A stretch of DNA of 64,000 nt from an uncultured Actinomycetes bacterium (GTDB taxonomy: Bacteria > Actinomycetota > Actinomycetes > Nanopelagicales > Nanopelagicaceae). The position numbers were made by a program, and so were the translations under genes. Of the stretch, positions 27,624-36,916 are shown one piece after another. Below the pieces are notes generated by a model, which saw only the letters and a program-made list of their open reading frames with translations, searched no databases and was not told the origin of the DNA. Numbering within the stretch: position 1 is the stretch's first letter; each line of letters starts with the position of its first letter. The stretch spans positions 1 through 64,000 of the forward strand of contig CAILXX010000017.1 of the NCBI GenBank assembly GCA_903838295.1, read 5' to 3'.

Positions 27624-28892
27624 TTAGCGTGGATAGACAGGAAATTGTGCTGTGAGCGCACGTACTTCGCTGTGAATTGCAGTCGCCTTCGCTGGTTCCC
27701 CGCCATCTTTGATAGCACGTGCGATCAAAGAAGCGATCTGCTTCATTTCTGGTGCACCCATACCCTGGGTAGTTGTGGCCGCAGAACCTACACGGATTCC
27801 GCTGGTGACGGCCGGGGACTCTGGATCAAATGGGATCGCATTTTTATTCAAAGTGATACCCGACAAACCACAACGCTCATCAGCAACTTTTCCGGTAACA
27901 CCGGTCGAACGAATATCGATCAAAGCTAGATGAGTTTGAGTACCGCCCGATACGGCTCTCATGCCCTCTTCTTCAAGGCTCTTAGCCAATACTTGTGCAT
28001 TTGAAATAACCGTCTTCGCATAAGCCTGATAGGCAGGAGTTGCACACTCTTTAAGAGCAATTGCTTTGCCTGCAACCGCGCTCATAATCGGTCCGCCCTG
28101 CATTCCTGGAAAGACCGCCTTATCGATCGCTGCTGCGTGTTCTGCCTTTGCAAGAATCATTCCACCGCGCGGCCCACGCAAAACTTTGTGTGTAGTAAAT
28201 GAAACTACATCTGCATATGGAACAGGTGAAGGAATAGCCTTTCCAGCAACCAACCCAATGAAGTGCGCTGCATCGACCCACATAATGGCGCCGACTTCGT
28301 CACAAATCGAACGAACTCTTTCAAAATCTATAAGACTTGGGTATGCGGTAGCTCCAGTACAGATCATCCGTGGTGCATTCTTGAGTGCTAAATCCCGCAA
28401 CTCGTCATAATCAATCAACTCATTATCTGCTCGAACTCCGTAAGAAACTATGTTGAACCATTTTCCAGAGAAGTTAACTTTAGAACCATGAGTCAGATGT
28501 CCACCATGAGGTAACGACATTGCAAGCACAGTGTCCCCTGGCTTTGTAAATGCTTGATACACAGCGATATTGGCGCTTGCGCCAGAATGTGGTTGCAAAT
28601 TGGCATGGTCGGCGCCAAAGAGCGACTTCGCGCGTTCAATTCCTAAGAGTTCAACTTTATCGACCTCTTCACATCCACCGTAATAGCGCTTGCCTGGGTA
28701 ACCTTCGGCATATTTGTTAGACAAGGTAGATCCCATGGCTGCCAAGACAGCGGGAGATGTGAAATTTTCGCTCGCAATTAATTGCAGATTGTGACGTTGG
28801 CGTTCGAGTTCGGTGAGCAATAGCGCTGCAACGTCAGGATCTTGCTGATTCAGTGCATCGAAGTCTGGGCCGTAAAAGGTATCTGTGGGCAT
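27624..28892 (-). CDS. glyA: Serine hydroxymethyltransferase
   Basis: 422 residues, PLP enzyme interconverting serine and glycine with tetrahydrofolate. The N-terminal QLIASENFTS, NKYAEGYPGKRYYGG and the PLP-lysine motif TTHKVLRGPRGGM are all intact. It lies 9 nt after the YrdC-like gene. It supplies the one-carbon unit used by ThyX, also encoded in this window. Confidence 0.98.
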   Translation of the reverse strand: MPTDTFYGPDFDALNQQDPDVAALLLTELERQRHNLQLIASENFTSPAVLAAMGSTLSNKYAEGYPGKRYYGGCEEVDKVELLGIERAKSLFGADHANLQPHSGASANIAVYQAFTKPGDTVLAMSLPHGGHLTHGSKVNFSGKWFNIVSYGVRADNELIDYDELRDLALKNAPRMICTGATAYPSLIDFERVRSICDEVGAIMWVDAAHFIGLVAGKAIPSPVPYADVVSFTTHKVLRGPRGGMILAKAEHAAAIDKAVFPGMQGGPIMSAVAGKAIALKECATPAYQAYAKTVISNAQVLAKSLEEEGMRAVSGGTQTHLALIDIRSTGVTGKVADERCGLSGITLNKNAIPFDPESPAVTSGIRVGSAATTTQGMGAPEMKQIASLIARAIKDGGEPAKATAIHSEVRALTAQFPVYPR

Positions 28893-28901
28893 ACCCGAAC
28901 C

Positions 28902-29564
28902 CTAAGGGTTAGCAGCTGAAATAGCAGGAAGAACTCCCTGCAAGGCGTCGAGTGAAATAGCGCCGTCTCGTACAACTTCCAACCCGCCGCTTTGTCCAAT
29001 TATCTGGCGACGGAGGACCGTAGAGGCCGGCCCTTCCGGAAGGGTTCCTTCGTCCACAATTAAACCAATCTCTGACTGCAAGATTGGACTCTCCCTCAGT
29101 TCGCGAGTTGGGGCATGACCAGAAGGTGATGCACTGGCCGCTGCTAACGGGCCGCTCTTCCTCAAGATCGCTAAAAGAAAATCTGTATTCGGTACCCGAA
29201 GCGCAAATTCTCCTAACGAGCGATCATCTCCAAGATCCCAGTTCAACGAAGGTTGTGGAGCCAATTGAATCGTCAGGAGGCCGGGCCAAAAAACTTTAGT
29301 GAGCGTCTGTAAATCACTATCAAAATCTTTAGCGATTCCAGAAACGGCAGAAATATCTCCAACTAATACTTGCGCCGCAGTACCCGGATTGTCAGCTCGT
29401 AAAATATGTATCCGATCTACCGCCCCACGATTAAATGCATCACACAAATATATGTATCCGTGTTCTGCAGCAACCACGATTACTTTGCCCTGCAAAATCT
29501 CAACTAATGCACGATCCCGCAACGCCGCTTTGTTCTCATTTGTTAGGGTAACTAGATCTGTCAC
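28902..29564 (-). CDS. YrdC/Sua5-domain protein with degenerate active site
   Basis: 220 residues aligning over their length with threonylcarbamoyl-AMP synthase. Retained: VFWPGLLTIQLAP, FALRVPN, GPLAAASASPSG (family SANxSG) and GPASTVL. Lost: the substrate loop PTDTVYGL reads AAEHGYIY (32-39), and the following K-x-R element reads ILRADNP. It occupies the place where Actinobacteria normally carry sua5, next to glyA/wecA. It may be an inactive paralog or a rapidly evolving enzyme. It overlaps the hflX stop by 4 bp. Confidence 0.8.
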   Translation of the reverse strand: MTDLVTLTNENKAALRDRALVEILQGKVIVVAAEHGYIYLCDAFNRGAVDRIHILRADNPGTAAQVLVGDISAVSGIAKDFDSDLQTLTKVFWPGLLTIQLAPQPSLNWDLGDDRSLGEFALRVPNTDFLLAILRKSGPLAAASASPSGHAPTRELRESPILQSEIGLIVDEGTLPEGPASTVLRRQIIGQSGGLEVVRDGAISLDALQGVLPAISAANP

Positions 29565-31015
29565 TTCTTTACTACTCCGGCCTCAATCAGCTCCTCAAGC
29601 TTCTTAGCTATGTGAGCATCCACCATTGCATGCATATAGGTGCCCTCTTCACTGTAAGTTTCAGCGAGTACTTCACCACGCTCATGAATTATTGAGACTA
29701 GGTCGCCTCGATTAAAAGGGATCGTGGCATGCACTTCTACGCGTGGTCTGGGTAATGATGTTTCGATGGCCTTTATAAGTGTTTCGATTCCAAATCCGGT
29801 GCGCGCCGAAAATGCAAAGCTATTAGTTTCTTCGCGTAACAATTGCATGAGCACTTCTGGCGCAGCAATATCTGCCTTGTTGATGGCGATGATCTCTGGA
29901 AGATCGCCTCCCCCTAAACTATTAATTACTTCGCGCACCGCTCTGATCTGCTCACGCGGATCCGGATGTGAACCATCGACGACATGAACGATTAAATCCG
30001 ATGCTGCCACCTCTTCAAGCGTAGATTTAAAAGCTTCTACTAATTGATGTGGTAGGTGACGCACGAATCCGACGGTATCTGCAAGGGTATAAATCCGACC
30101 ATCATTTGTCTTTACTTGGCGAACAGTTGGATCCAACGTGGCAAAGAGCGCATTTTCTACAAGGACGCCTGCATTGGTGAGACGGTTCATTAATGAGGAT
30201 TTGCCGGCATTCGTGTACCCGGCGATAGCAACAGATGGAATGTTGTAACGAGTGCGCTCTTGTCGTTTGGTATCGCGCGCAACTTTCATCTCTTTGATCT
30301 CTTTGCGAAGCTTTGCCATCTTGTCATTAATTCGGCGACGATCAGTTTCAATTTTGGTTTCACCTGGGCCGCGTCCACCAATTCCACCAGCCTGGCGGGA
30401 CAACGAATCACCCCACCCCCGAAGCCTTGGCAACATATAACTCATCTGTGCTAGTTCTACCTGTGCCTTACCTTCGCGGGACTTCGCGTGCTGGGCAAAA
30501 ATATCCAGGATGAGCGCGGTTCGATCAATTACCTTCACCTTTAACTTTGACTCCAATGTGCGCAACTGCGCTGGCGACAACTCGCCATCACAAACAACGG
30601 TATCCGCACCTGTCGCAATAACGGCCTGCCTGATTTCGGCAACTTTTCCAGATCCAACGAAAGTTGATGCATCCGGCCGGTCACGACGTTGAATAAAACC
30701 TTCCATGACTTCAGATCCCGCGGTTTCGGCAAGTGCTGCAAGTTCCTTCATCGAATTTTCTGCATCAACCGCCGTGCCTTCTATCCATACGCCGACCAAA
30801 ACAACTTTTTCGAGCCTTAACTGACGATATTCGGCATCGTTAACATCTTGTAGTTCGGTGGATAATCCTGACACACGTCGAAGTGCCTGCCGGTCTTGAA
30901 GATCTTGCTGCTGACTTTCATCATTTTCGGTACTGTCATATTCGGAGGCAACGCGTGCGCTTTCACGCAAGAGTTGATCAATATCTAAATCAAGTGGATC
31001 TTGCGGAGGCGTCAC
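29561..31015 (-). CDS. hflX: GTPase HflX
   Basis: 484 residues, ribosome-associated GTPase that splits stalled 70S ribosomes. An N-terminal domain (about 75-215, with VGSGKVAEI and VCDGELSPAQLRTLE) precedes a coiled-coil linker with GRGPGETKIETDRR. The G domain has G1 GYTNAGKSSL, G3 DTVGFVRHLP and NKAD. Gene overlaps of 4 bp on both sides put it in the miaB–miaA–dapF–hflX unit. Confidence 0.95.
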   Translation of the reverse strand: MTPPQDPLDLDIDQLLRESARVASEYDSTENDESQQQDLQDRQALRRVSGLSTELQDVNDAEYRQLRLEKVVLVGVWIEGTAVDAENSMKELAALAETAGSEVMEGFIQRRDRPDASTFVGSGKVAEIRQAVIATGADTVVCDGELSPAQLRTLESKLKVKVIDRTALILDIFAQHAKSREGKAQVELAQMSYMLPRLRGWGDSLSRQAGGIGGRGPGETKIETDRRRINDKMAKLRKEIKEMKVARDTKRQERTRYNIPSVAIAGYTNAGKSSLMNRLTNAGVLVENALFATLDPTVRQVKTNDGRIYTLADTVGFVRHLPHQLVEAFKSTLEEVAASDLIVHVVDGSHPDPREQIRAVREVINSLGGGDLPEIIAINKADIAAPEVLMQLLREETNSFAFSARTGFGIETLIKAIETSLPRPRVEVHATIPFNRGDLVSIIHERGEVLAETYSEEGTYMHAMVDAHIAKKLEELIEAGVVKK

Positions 31016-31809
31016 AAATATTCATCCAGTTCTACATCCTTCACGATTACCGCAGGCCCGATCAACGTGGCGTTGTTGTGTCCATCAATATCCACGACTA
31101 GGCGCCCACCAGGTGGGTTGATCACCCAGCGCGCAGGTAATTTTCCTTTGGTATGAATCGTTGCGGCCAGCGCCACTGCGCAGGTTCCGGTTCCGCATGA
31201 TTGGGTTTCGCCAACACCCCGTTCGTAAACCCGCATGGCAATTTCGCCATTAGCAGTTCCGTTAGGTGATACGTATGCAAATTCAACATTAACCCCATCG
31301 GGATAATCACCATCCACCTCTGGCGCACTCGTTAGGTCACCAATCTCCGCCAAATCATCCACAAAAACAACTGCGTGTGGATTGCCAACATCAATGTGAA
31401 TCCCGGGCCAAACCTTCTCACCGATTCGAACCGTGACATCGTCATACACTTCTTCGATATGCCCCATGTTTACCGAGATATCCGCTTCTGCCGGAACCGC
31501 TAAATACTTATTGCCTGCTCTAGTCGCGATTGCAAAGATGCCTTCTCCTTGATGACCCTTCTCAACTAAATACCGAGCCATCACCCTGATTCCATTGCCA
31601 CACATTTCTGCGATCGAGCCATCCTGATTTCGGTAATCCATAAACCATTTAGCTTCGCGCTTAGTAATCCTAATCAAACCATCAGATCCGACTCCTGTGT
31701 CGCGATTGCAGATGCGCCTGATCTGATCAGAGGTTGGTTCCCATTTATTTTCTGGATCGAAAACCAGGACAAAATCATTGTGAGTTCCATGTCCATAGGT
31801 ACCGATCAT
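31012..31809 (-). CDS. dapF: Diaminopimelate epimerase
   Basis: 265 residues. It converts LL- to meso-diaminopimelate, the lysine precursor and peptidoglycan cross-linker. The two catalytic Cys lie in AEMCGNGIRV and QSCGTGTCAV. The N-terminal GHGTHNDFVLV is typical. Overlaps of 4 bp with miaA and hflX imply coupling. Companion genes dapA and dapB are at 42967 and 45937. Confidence 0.97.
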   Translation of the reverse strand: MIGTYGHGTHNDFVLVFDPENKWEPTSDQIRRICNRDTGVGSDGLIRITKREAKWFMDYRNQDGSIAEMCGNGIRVMARYLVEKGHQGEGIFAIATRAGNKYLAVPAEADISVNMGHIEEVYDDVTVRIGEKVWPGIHIDVGNPHAVVFVDDLAEIGDLTSAPEVDGDYPDGVNVEFAYVSPNGTANGEIAMRVYERGVGETQSCGTGTCAVALAATIHTKGKLPARWVINPPGGRLVVDIDGHNNATLIGPAVIVKDVELDEYL

Positions 31810-32708
31810 GAACCCAGAATAGCCTTTTCGATAATGCCCAGGCGATCTGAATCTTCACGGAGCCAGGTGATACGTTGATCGCGCGAGAACCAGGTCTCTT
31901 GGCGTCGAACATACTGCCGGGTGGCGCGCTTGGTTTCTTCCTTTGCCTGCTCTTCAGTGATTGATCCAGCTTTAAACGCAATCAGTTGTGCATATCCCAA
32001 TGCGGCACGCGCGGTTTTACCTTCAAGGAGGCCAGCAGCAATCAATGATTCAACTTCTGCTACTAATCCTGCTTCCCACATTCTTTCTACACGCGCATCA
32101 ACGCGCTCTCCCAATTTTTCACGGTTCATGACCAGCCCAAATTGTTTTGCTTGTGGGTATTTTGTTGAATCCTCACGTGGCAGATTCGCTGTAAAAGGTT
32201 TACCAGTGATTTCAATTACTTCCAACGCCCTGATAACTCGTCGCACGTTCTCCTTGGGAATCGCGACCGAAGCTGCTGGATCCAAGATCGCAAGGCGTTG
32301 ATGCAGCGCATCTCCCCCAATTTTCTCAGCTTCTTCGACTAATTTCGCTCGAACATCTGGATCGGTATCAGGAAAATTAAGATCATCCAAGATAGCTTTT
32401 ATATAAAACCCAGTACCACCAACAATAATTGTGGGAATTCCGGCGGCGAGTAATTCGTCAACTTTGGCTCTTGCAATTTCTTGATACCAAGCGACCGTGG
32501 CATCCGTCGTGACATCAAGTAGATCTAAGAGATGATGGTCGATTCCATTGCGTTCAGAGATGTTCAGTTTGGCGGTTCCAATATTCATGCCTTTATAGAG
32601 CTGCATCGAATCCGCGTTAACGATCTGCCCGCCAATTTTTCTCGCTAATTCGACCGCTAGATCGCTCTTGCCCGTGGCGGTTGCGCCACAGATAACAATC
32701 AAAGTCAT
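31806..32708 (-). CDS. miaA: tRNA dimethylallyltransferase
   Basis: 300 residues. It adds the isopentenyl group to A37 of tRNAs reading U-initial codons. P-loop [15 protein letters not shown], the [15 protein letters not shown] segment and [14 protein letters not shown] are visible. Its product is methylthiolated by MiaB, whose gene overlaps it by 4 bp. Confidence 0.97.
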   Translation of the reverse strand: MTLIVICGATATGKSDLAVELARKIGGQIVNADSMQLYKGMNIGTAKLNISERNGIDHHLLDLLDVTTDATVAWYQEIARAKVDELLAAGIPTIIVGGTGFYIKAILDDLNFPDTDPDVRAKLVEEAEKIGGDALHQRLAILDPAASVAIPKENVRRVIRALEVIEITGKPFTANLPREDSTKYPQAKQFGLVMNREKLGERVDARVERMWEAGLVAEVESLIAAGLLEGKTARAALGYAQLIAFKAGSITEEQAKEETKRATRQYVRRQETWFSRDQRITWLREDSDRLGIIEKAILGS

Positions 32709-34138
32709 AATGATTTTAAAGTTTTGAGTGTAGGCATACCGACCATGATCGGCTCTGGGCCTGCTTCACGCAAACGAGCATCGTGTGCATCTCCGCCAGC
32801 TGTCGCACGGACTGATTTAAAAGCACCAACCATGAAATTAGGAGAACTTTCGGTAATCTCAACGGTTGCAATATCCCCAGGGCGTAGATCACCAGAATCA
32901 ACGTGTACGAGTCGAAAATCGGGCGTGCGTCCGTTCATGCGGTCGCGCGAAACATCGTGACGACCTTCATGATCGGTAATAAGGACTTCGTAATGTGAAC
33001 CAATAGAAGCCCTATTAATATCTGCTGAAACTTCTTGTTGAACTTTATGAAGCCGGGTGTACCGCTCCGCCATCACATCATCAGAAATTTGATTCGGCAT
33101 GGTTGCTGCTGGGGTTCCTGGACGTTTTGAATATTGGAAGGTGTAAGCCGAAGTAAATCGAGCTTCCCGGACCAGGTTGAGCGTGGCATCAAAATCTTCG
33201 TCACTCTCGCCCGGGAATCCAACGATGATGTCGGTCGTGATTCCAGCATCAGGAATTAAACTGCGTACATCCTCTAATATTCGTAGATAGCGATCACTGC
33301 GGTACGAACGACGCATCGCCTGCAGGATTCGATCAGACCCGGATTGAAGGGGCATATGAAGATGAGGCATCGCGGAAGGTGTTTCAGCCATTGCTTCAAT
33401 GACATCCATCGTGAAATCACGTGGGTGGGGGGACATAAAACGCAGACGCTCTAATCCATCTAACTTTCCGACTTCTCGGATCAACTTTGCGAATGCGCCA
33501 CGATCCCCAAAATCGACTCCGTAGGCATTAACGTTCTGGCCCAACAAGGTAATTTCTACAACCCCTTGGTCAACGAGCGAGCGAGCTTCGTGAAGAATTT
33601 CAGATTGAGGTCGATCTTTCTCTATCCCGCGCAATGATGGGACGATACAAAATGTGCAGGTGTTGTTGCAGCCAACCGAGACTGAGACCCACGCACTAAA
33701 TGCCGAATGCCTACGCGCCGGAAGAGTCGAAGGGAAATGTTCGAGTGACTCTTTAATCTCCACCTGTGACTCTTCTTCGATCCGAGCCCGTTCCAAAAGC
33801 GCCGGGAGTGAACCAATGTTGTGCGTGCCAAATACGACATCAACATACGGTGCACGTTTGATGATCGAATCTTGATCCTTCTGTGCCATACAACCACCAA
33901 CAGCAATTTGAAAATTAGGATTACTCTTCTTAAGGGGCGCTAAGAAACTAAGGTTTCCATAGAGCTTGTTATCTGCATTTTCACGGACCGCGCAGGTATT
34001 AAAAACAACGAGATCCGGAATGCTTCCTTCCAAAGCTGGTTGGTAACCAGCGCCAAGGAGAAGCCCAGAGATTCGCTCTGAGTCATGCACATTCATCTGA
34101 CAGCCATATGTTTCAACGACGAAGGTGCGGGCGCTCAT
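32705..34138 (-). CDS. miaB: tRNA-2-methylthio-N6-dimethylallyladenosine synthase
   Basis: 477 residues, radical-SAM methylthiotransferase acting after MiaA on A37. The N-terminal UPF0004 domain ([29 protein letters not shown]) carries the auxiliary cluster Cys. The radical-SAM motif is [11 protein letters not shown], and a TRAM domain ends the protein. It is 19 bp after recX. Confidence 0.97.
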   Translation of the reverse strand: MSARTFVVETYGCQMNVHDSERISGLLLGAGYQPALEGSIPDLVVFNTCAVRENADNKLYGNLSFLAPLKKSNPNFQIAVGGCMAQKDQDSIIKRAPYVDVVFGTHNIGSLPALLERARIEEESQVEIKESLEHFPSTLPARRHSAFSAWVSVSVGCNNTCTFCIVPSLRGIEKDRPQSEILHEARSLVDQGVVEITLLGQNVNAYGVDFGDRGAFAKLIREVGKLDGLERLRFMSPHPRDFTMDVIEAMAETPSAMPHLHMPLQSGSDRILQAMRRSYRSDRYLRILEDVRSLIPDAGITTDIIVGFPGESDEDFDATLNLVREARFTSAYTFQYSKRPGTPAATMPNQISDDVMAERYTRLHKVQQEVSADINRASIGSHYEVLITDHEGRHDVSRDRMNGRTPDFRLVHVDSGDLRPGDIATVEITESSPNFMVGAFKSVRATAGGDAHDARLREAGPEPIMVGMPTLKTLKSL

Positions 34139-34157
34139 GTCGTAATCTTAGGAGGTT

Positions 34158-34643
34158 TTAAGAGGCCAGAAGTTCCTTCATAATCCGCTGTGTAACACCA
34201 TGACTAAAGCCCTTACGGGCCAGGACGGAGTGAACACGGCGATAGATAACTTCTTGCTCCAGATGCGCACACGAACGGTACTTACGCTCCGCTAAATCAA
34301 AGGCCATCTGATATTCACCATCGTCATCGATCTCGTCAATAACTTCATCAATGATGTCCTGAGAGACACCCTTGACTCGCAACTCTTGCGCAATCGTGCG
34401 TTTGCTTAGTTTCTTCTGACGCTGGCGAGATTCGGACCAGATCTTTGCAAATTCAAGATCATTTAAAAGGCCTTGGAGCTCTAAGTTATCGAGGACTGCT
34501 GAGGCAATCTCTGCCTCAGCCCCCCTCTTTAAAAGATGAGCGTGGAGCTCGGCCCTACTCTTTGCACGTGGCGCAAGCGCATAGAGCGCAATCGTCATTG
34601 CATCGCCGTAGAGATCCGCTACTACCTCAATTTTTTCGCGCAC
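34158..34643 (-). CDS. recX: Regulatory protein RecX
   Basis: 161 residues in three helical repeats, modulating RecA filaments. Signs are ALAPRAKSRAELHAHLLKRG, GLLNDLEFAKIWSESRQRQKKLSKR and RKYRSCAHLEQEVIYRRVHSVLARKGFS. The GTG at 34643 lies 4 nt after the recA stop and is preferred to a longer start inside recA. The distance and order imply co-transcription from the SOS-regulated recA promoter. Confidence 0.92.
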   Translation of the reverse strand: MREKIEVVADLYGDAMTIALYALAPRAKSRAELHAHLLKRGAEAEIASAVLDNLELQGLLNDLEFAKIWSESRQRQKKLSKRTIAQELRVKGVSQDIIDEVIDEIDDDGEYQMAFDLAERKYRSCAHLEQEVIYRRVHSVLARKGFSHGVTQRIMKELLAS

Positions 34644-34647
34644 TATT

Positions 34648-35736
34648 TTAGAATTCGGCTTCGACCTCGGCGGTCGCCTCATCAATAGCGGCAACTAGCT
34701 CTGGATCGATGGCGACCGGCACGTAGTGTTCGCGGATCTTGGTCTCGATCTCATTTGCGAGATCAGGATTATCGATCAAGAAGGAACGTGAGTTCTCTTT
34801 TCCTTGGCCGAGTTGATCGCCTTCGTATGTATACCAAGCACCAGATTTCTTCACAACGCCTACCTCTACGCCAAGATCAATAAGTGATCCCTCACGTGAA
34901 ATACCAACGCCGTAAATAATGTCGAACTCTGCTTGCTTGAAAGGTGGGGCCATCTTGTTCTTAACGACTTTGACACGAGTACGGTTACCGACCGCATCTT
35001 GGCCATCCTTAAGGGTTTCGATGCGACGCACATCTAGTCGGATAGAGGCATAGAACTTCAGCGCCTTTCCACCTGTCGTTGTCTCTGGTGTACCAAAGAA
35101 GACGCCGATCTTTTCACGAAGCTGATTGATAAAGATCGCCGTGGTATTTGATTGGTGAAGTGCACCAGTGATCTTACGAAGAGCCTGAGACATCAGTCGA
35201 GCTTGAAGGCCCATATGTGAATCGCCCATCTCGCCTTCGATTTCGGCGCGAGGTACCAAAGCAGCAACTGAGTCAACGACAATGACATCAAGGGCGCCGG
35301 AGCGAATTAACATATCCATGATCTCGAGCGCTTGCTCGCCGGTATCTGGTTGCGAAACAAGCAGGGCATCAATATCTACGCCTAATTTCTTCGCATACTC
35401 TGGATCGAGTGCATGTTCGGCATCGATAAATGCTGCGATGCCACCGTTGCGCTGCGCATTAGCAATTGCATGTAGCGCAACTGTTGTCTTACCTGAAGAT
35501 TCAGGTCCATAAATTTCGACGATACGTCCACGTGGAAGTCCACCGATACCAAGCGCGATATCGAGCGCGATCGAACCAGTTGGAATTACTTCCATAACTT
35601 GTGGACCACGATCTCCCATCTTCATTACCGAACCCTTACCGAACTGACGCTCAATCTGGGCTAGTGCTGTTTCTAGGGCTTTGCTGCGGTCAAGCGATTG
35701 CTTTTCAGTGGCCTTATCGGCCTTATCTGACGCCAT
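34648..35736 (-). CDS. recA: Recombinase RecA
   Basis: 362 residues, the strand-exchange ATPase and LexA co-protease. Walker A is GPESSGKTT, followed by the DNA-binding loops ([22 protein letters not shown] and [18 protein letters not shown]). There is no intein, unlike some mycobacteria. The ATG has AGAAAGG 6 nt upstream. The leader of about 115 nt contains a hairpin, and a LexA-type box lies at the promoter. Confidence 0.99.
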   Translation of the reverse strand: MASDKADKATEKQSLDRSKALETALAQIERQFGKGSVMKMGDRGPQVMEVIPTGSIALDIALGIGGLPRGRIVEIYGPESSGKTTVALHAIANAQRNGGIAAFIDAEHALDPEYAKKLGVDIDALLVSQPDTGEQALEIMDMLIRSGALDVIVVDSVAALVPRAEIEGEMGDSHMGLQARLMSQALRKITGALHQSNTTAIFINQLREKIGVFFGTPETTTGGKALKFYASIRLDVRRIETLKDGQDAVGNRTRVKVVKNKMAPPFKQAEFDIIYGVGISREGSLIDLGVEVGVVKKSGAWYTYEGDQLGQGKENSRSFLIDNPDLANEIETKIREHYVPVAIDPELVAAIDEATAEVEAEF

Positions 35737-35758
35737 GTGCTGCCTTTCTCTCTTAACT

Positions 35759-35774
35759 CAGATGAGTTCATCTG
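35759..35774. other. Palindrome in the recA leader
   Basis: CAGATGA-GT-TCATCTG is a 7-bp inverted repeat around a 2-bp centre, ending about 23 nt upstream of the recA start. It lacks the GAAC/GTTC arms of an SOS box. It could fold as a hairpin upstream of the ribosome site. Confidence 0.6.
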
Positions 35775-35858
35775 TACGGTCCAGAAGGTACGGAAGACCA
35801 CCGACGGCGGGAGGCTGGCTCTCGCGGAAGTGTGGAACCGCTCTGGTTGGGCATAACT

Positions 35859-35878
35859 AGTTTACCGAACATCTGTTC
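35859..35878 (-). promoter_or_regulatory. recA promoter with LexA (SOS) box
   Basis: GAACATCTGTTC (35867-35878) matches the Gram-positive SOS operator GAAC-N4-GTTC, and a flanking CG adds to the symmetry. On the minus strand TAAACT (35864-35859) is the likely -10, 2 bp downstream of the box, so bound LexA would cover the promoter. The predicted start is near 35852. No lexA gene is in the window. Confidence 0.88.
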
Positions 35879-35922
35879 GAATGCCAACGACACGCCGACA
35901 GCTGCGCCGAAGAGCTACTGGA

Positions 35923-36114
35923 CTATCGGTAGCGCTGGGGCATCTCTGGATTGTGCGCCACGATTGCGCGCCAAATATCTCCAGCCTCAAAGTCTCGGGC
36001 TAACGCTTCATTAACCGTCATTCCCCCGAGTTCGGCATGGACGATATCCCTGGCGTACGTATCGGAATCTACAAAGTAATCTTTCATGCGCGAGCGCAGT
36101 TCGGTAATCCTCAC
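35923..36114 (-). CDS. DUF3046 family protein
   Basis: 63 residues, MRITELRSRMKDYFVDSDTY at the start, no membrane segment. The family is typical of Actinobacteria and almost always found just upstream of recA. Function is unknown. The start is GTG, 6 nt after the TetR stop. The 186-bp gap downstream holds the recA promoter. Confidence 0.87.
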   Translation of the reverse strand: MRITELRSRMKDYFVDSDTYARDIVHAELGGMTVNEALARDFEAGDIWRAIVAHNPEMPQRYR

Positions 36115-36120
36115 AGGCTT

Positions 36121-36606
36121 TTATAGCGCGCGAGCGACTTGGTCGGCTTGGCGAGCGCTTTCTGCTGTAGTCAATGGAGAAGCAATCTGGCCGATAAGCC
36201 AATGAAGGACCGTGCCCGCAGATTCTCCGAAGAGAGCATTAAGGGACTCTTGAACCAATCGCCAGAGTGGGTGATCGGTCACCGTAACAAACTTCGCAAT
36301 ATCTAACGGATCGGTCTGAACCATTTTCGCAAGCGCCAGATCTTGGGATATCTCTGTTGATAGCGCAAAAAGAGCGTCTCGCTTGGTGGGAGCCTTCTTC
36401 GCTAGATCCATGATTCGAGTTATTTCAGATTCGACCAGAGAGAGCATCATCTCTTCTTTATCACTGAAGTGATTATAAACCGTTGCTCTAGAGACTTGCG
36501 CCCGTGCCGCGATATCTAACATATTTGATTCGTATGAACCTACTTCGGTTATCACTATTTTTGCGCCCGACAATATTGCACTACGGGATCGCTGGTGAGT
36601 TGCCAT
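36121..36606 (-). CDS. TetR/AcrR family transcriptional regulator
   Basis: 161 residues. The DNA-binding helix-turn-helix is at about 10-55 (MLDIAARAQVSRATVYNHFSDKEEMM). The ligand domain is short compared with the family's usual 190-200 residues. No obvious target operator is visible. It lies between clgR and DUF3046; the 40-bp gap to clgR holds no clear ribosome site, only a weak CAGGCT six bases before the ATG. Confidence 0.88.
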   Translation of the reverse strand: MATHQRSRSAILSGAKIVITEVGSYESNMLDIAARAQVSRATVYNHFSDKEEMMLSLVESEITRIMDLAKKAPTKRDALFALSTEISQDLALAKMVQTDPLDIAKFVTVTDHPLWRLVQESLNALFGESAGTVLHWLIGQIASPLTTAESARQADQVARAL

Positions 36607-36646
36607 TGTGGAAGCCTGTACGGATTTCGCCGCGCGCTAGTCAAAA

Positions 36647-36916
36647 CTAGGCGGCGTCGTCCACCACTTTCAGGAGAGGTGATTCTTGAGTGCGGACAGC
36701 AACGCTGACGCTCTGAAGGATATCTCCGAGCGAAACATCAAGGGCGGTGCAGATTGAGTGAAGGAGTTCTGACGATGCTTCCTTTTGACCGCGTTCAACT
36801 TCAGATAAGTATCCAAGTGAGACCCGAGCGCTCTTGGCGACATCACGAAGTGTCCGACCTTGAGCAACGCGAGAGGCGCGCAAGGTCTGGCCGATGTGGG
36901 CACGAAGAAGGATCAC
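36647..36916 (-). CDS. clgR: ClgR-like helix-turn-helix regulator
   Basis: 89 residues, one Cro/C1-type DNA-binding domain (about 8-63: [20 protein letters not shown], then [17 protein letters not shown]). ClgR activates Clp protease and stress genes in Actinobacteria and is itself removed by ClpP. The C-terminus ends VVDDAA; terminal Ala-Ala is the degradation signal in characterised ClgR proteins. The GTG at 36916 overlaps the cinA stop as GTGA and also lies 6 nt after TATTCT, so both coupling and an internal promoter are possible. Confidence 0.88.
   Translation of the reverse strand: MILLRAHIGQTLRASRVAQGRTLRDVAKSARVSLGYLSEVERGQKEASSELLHSICTALDVSLGDILQSVSVAVRTQESPLLKVVDDAA

Noticed and set aside
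28898-28910. Perfect palindrome AACCCT-A-AGGGTT at the yrdC-like/glyA junction
   Set aside because: No T-run and the genes are 9 bp apart in one unit; part of it is simply the last codons and stop.
35759-35774. Second SOS-like site in the recA leader
   Set aside because: The palindrome CAGATGA/TCATCTG does not have the GAAC-N4-GTTC arms.
36607-36620. CAGGCT six bases before the TetR start
   Set aside because: It lacks the first T of TANNNT and the gene lies inside a run with small gaps; too weak to call.
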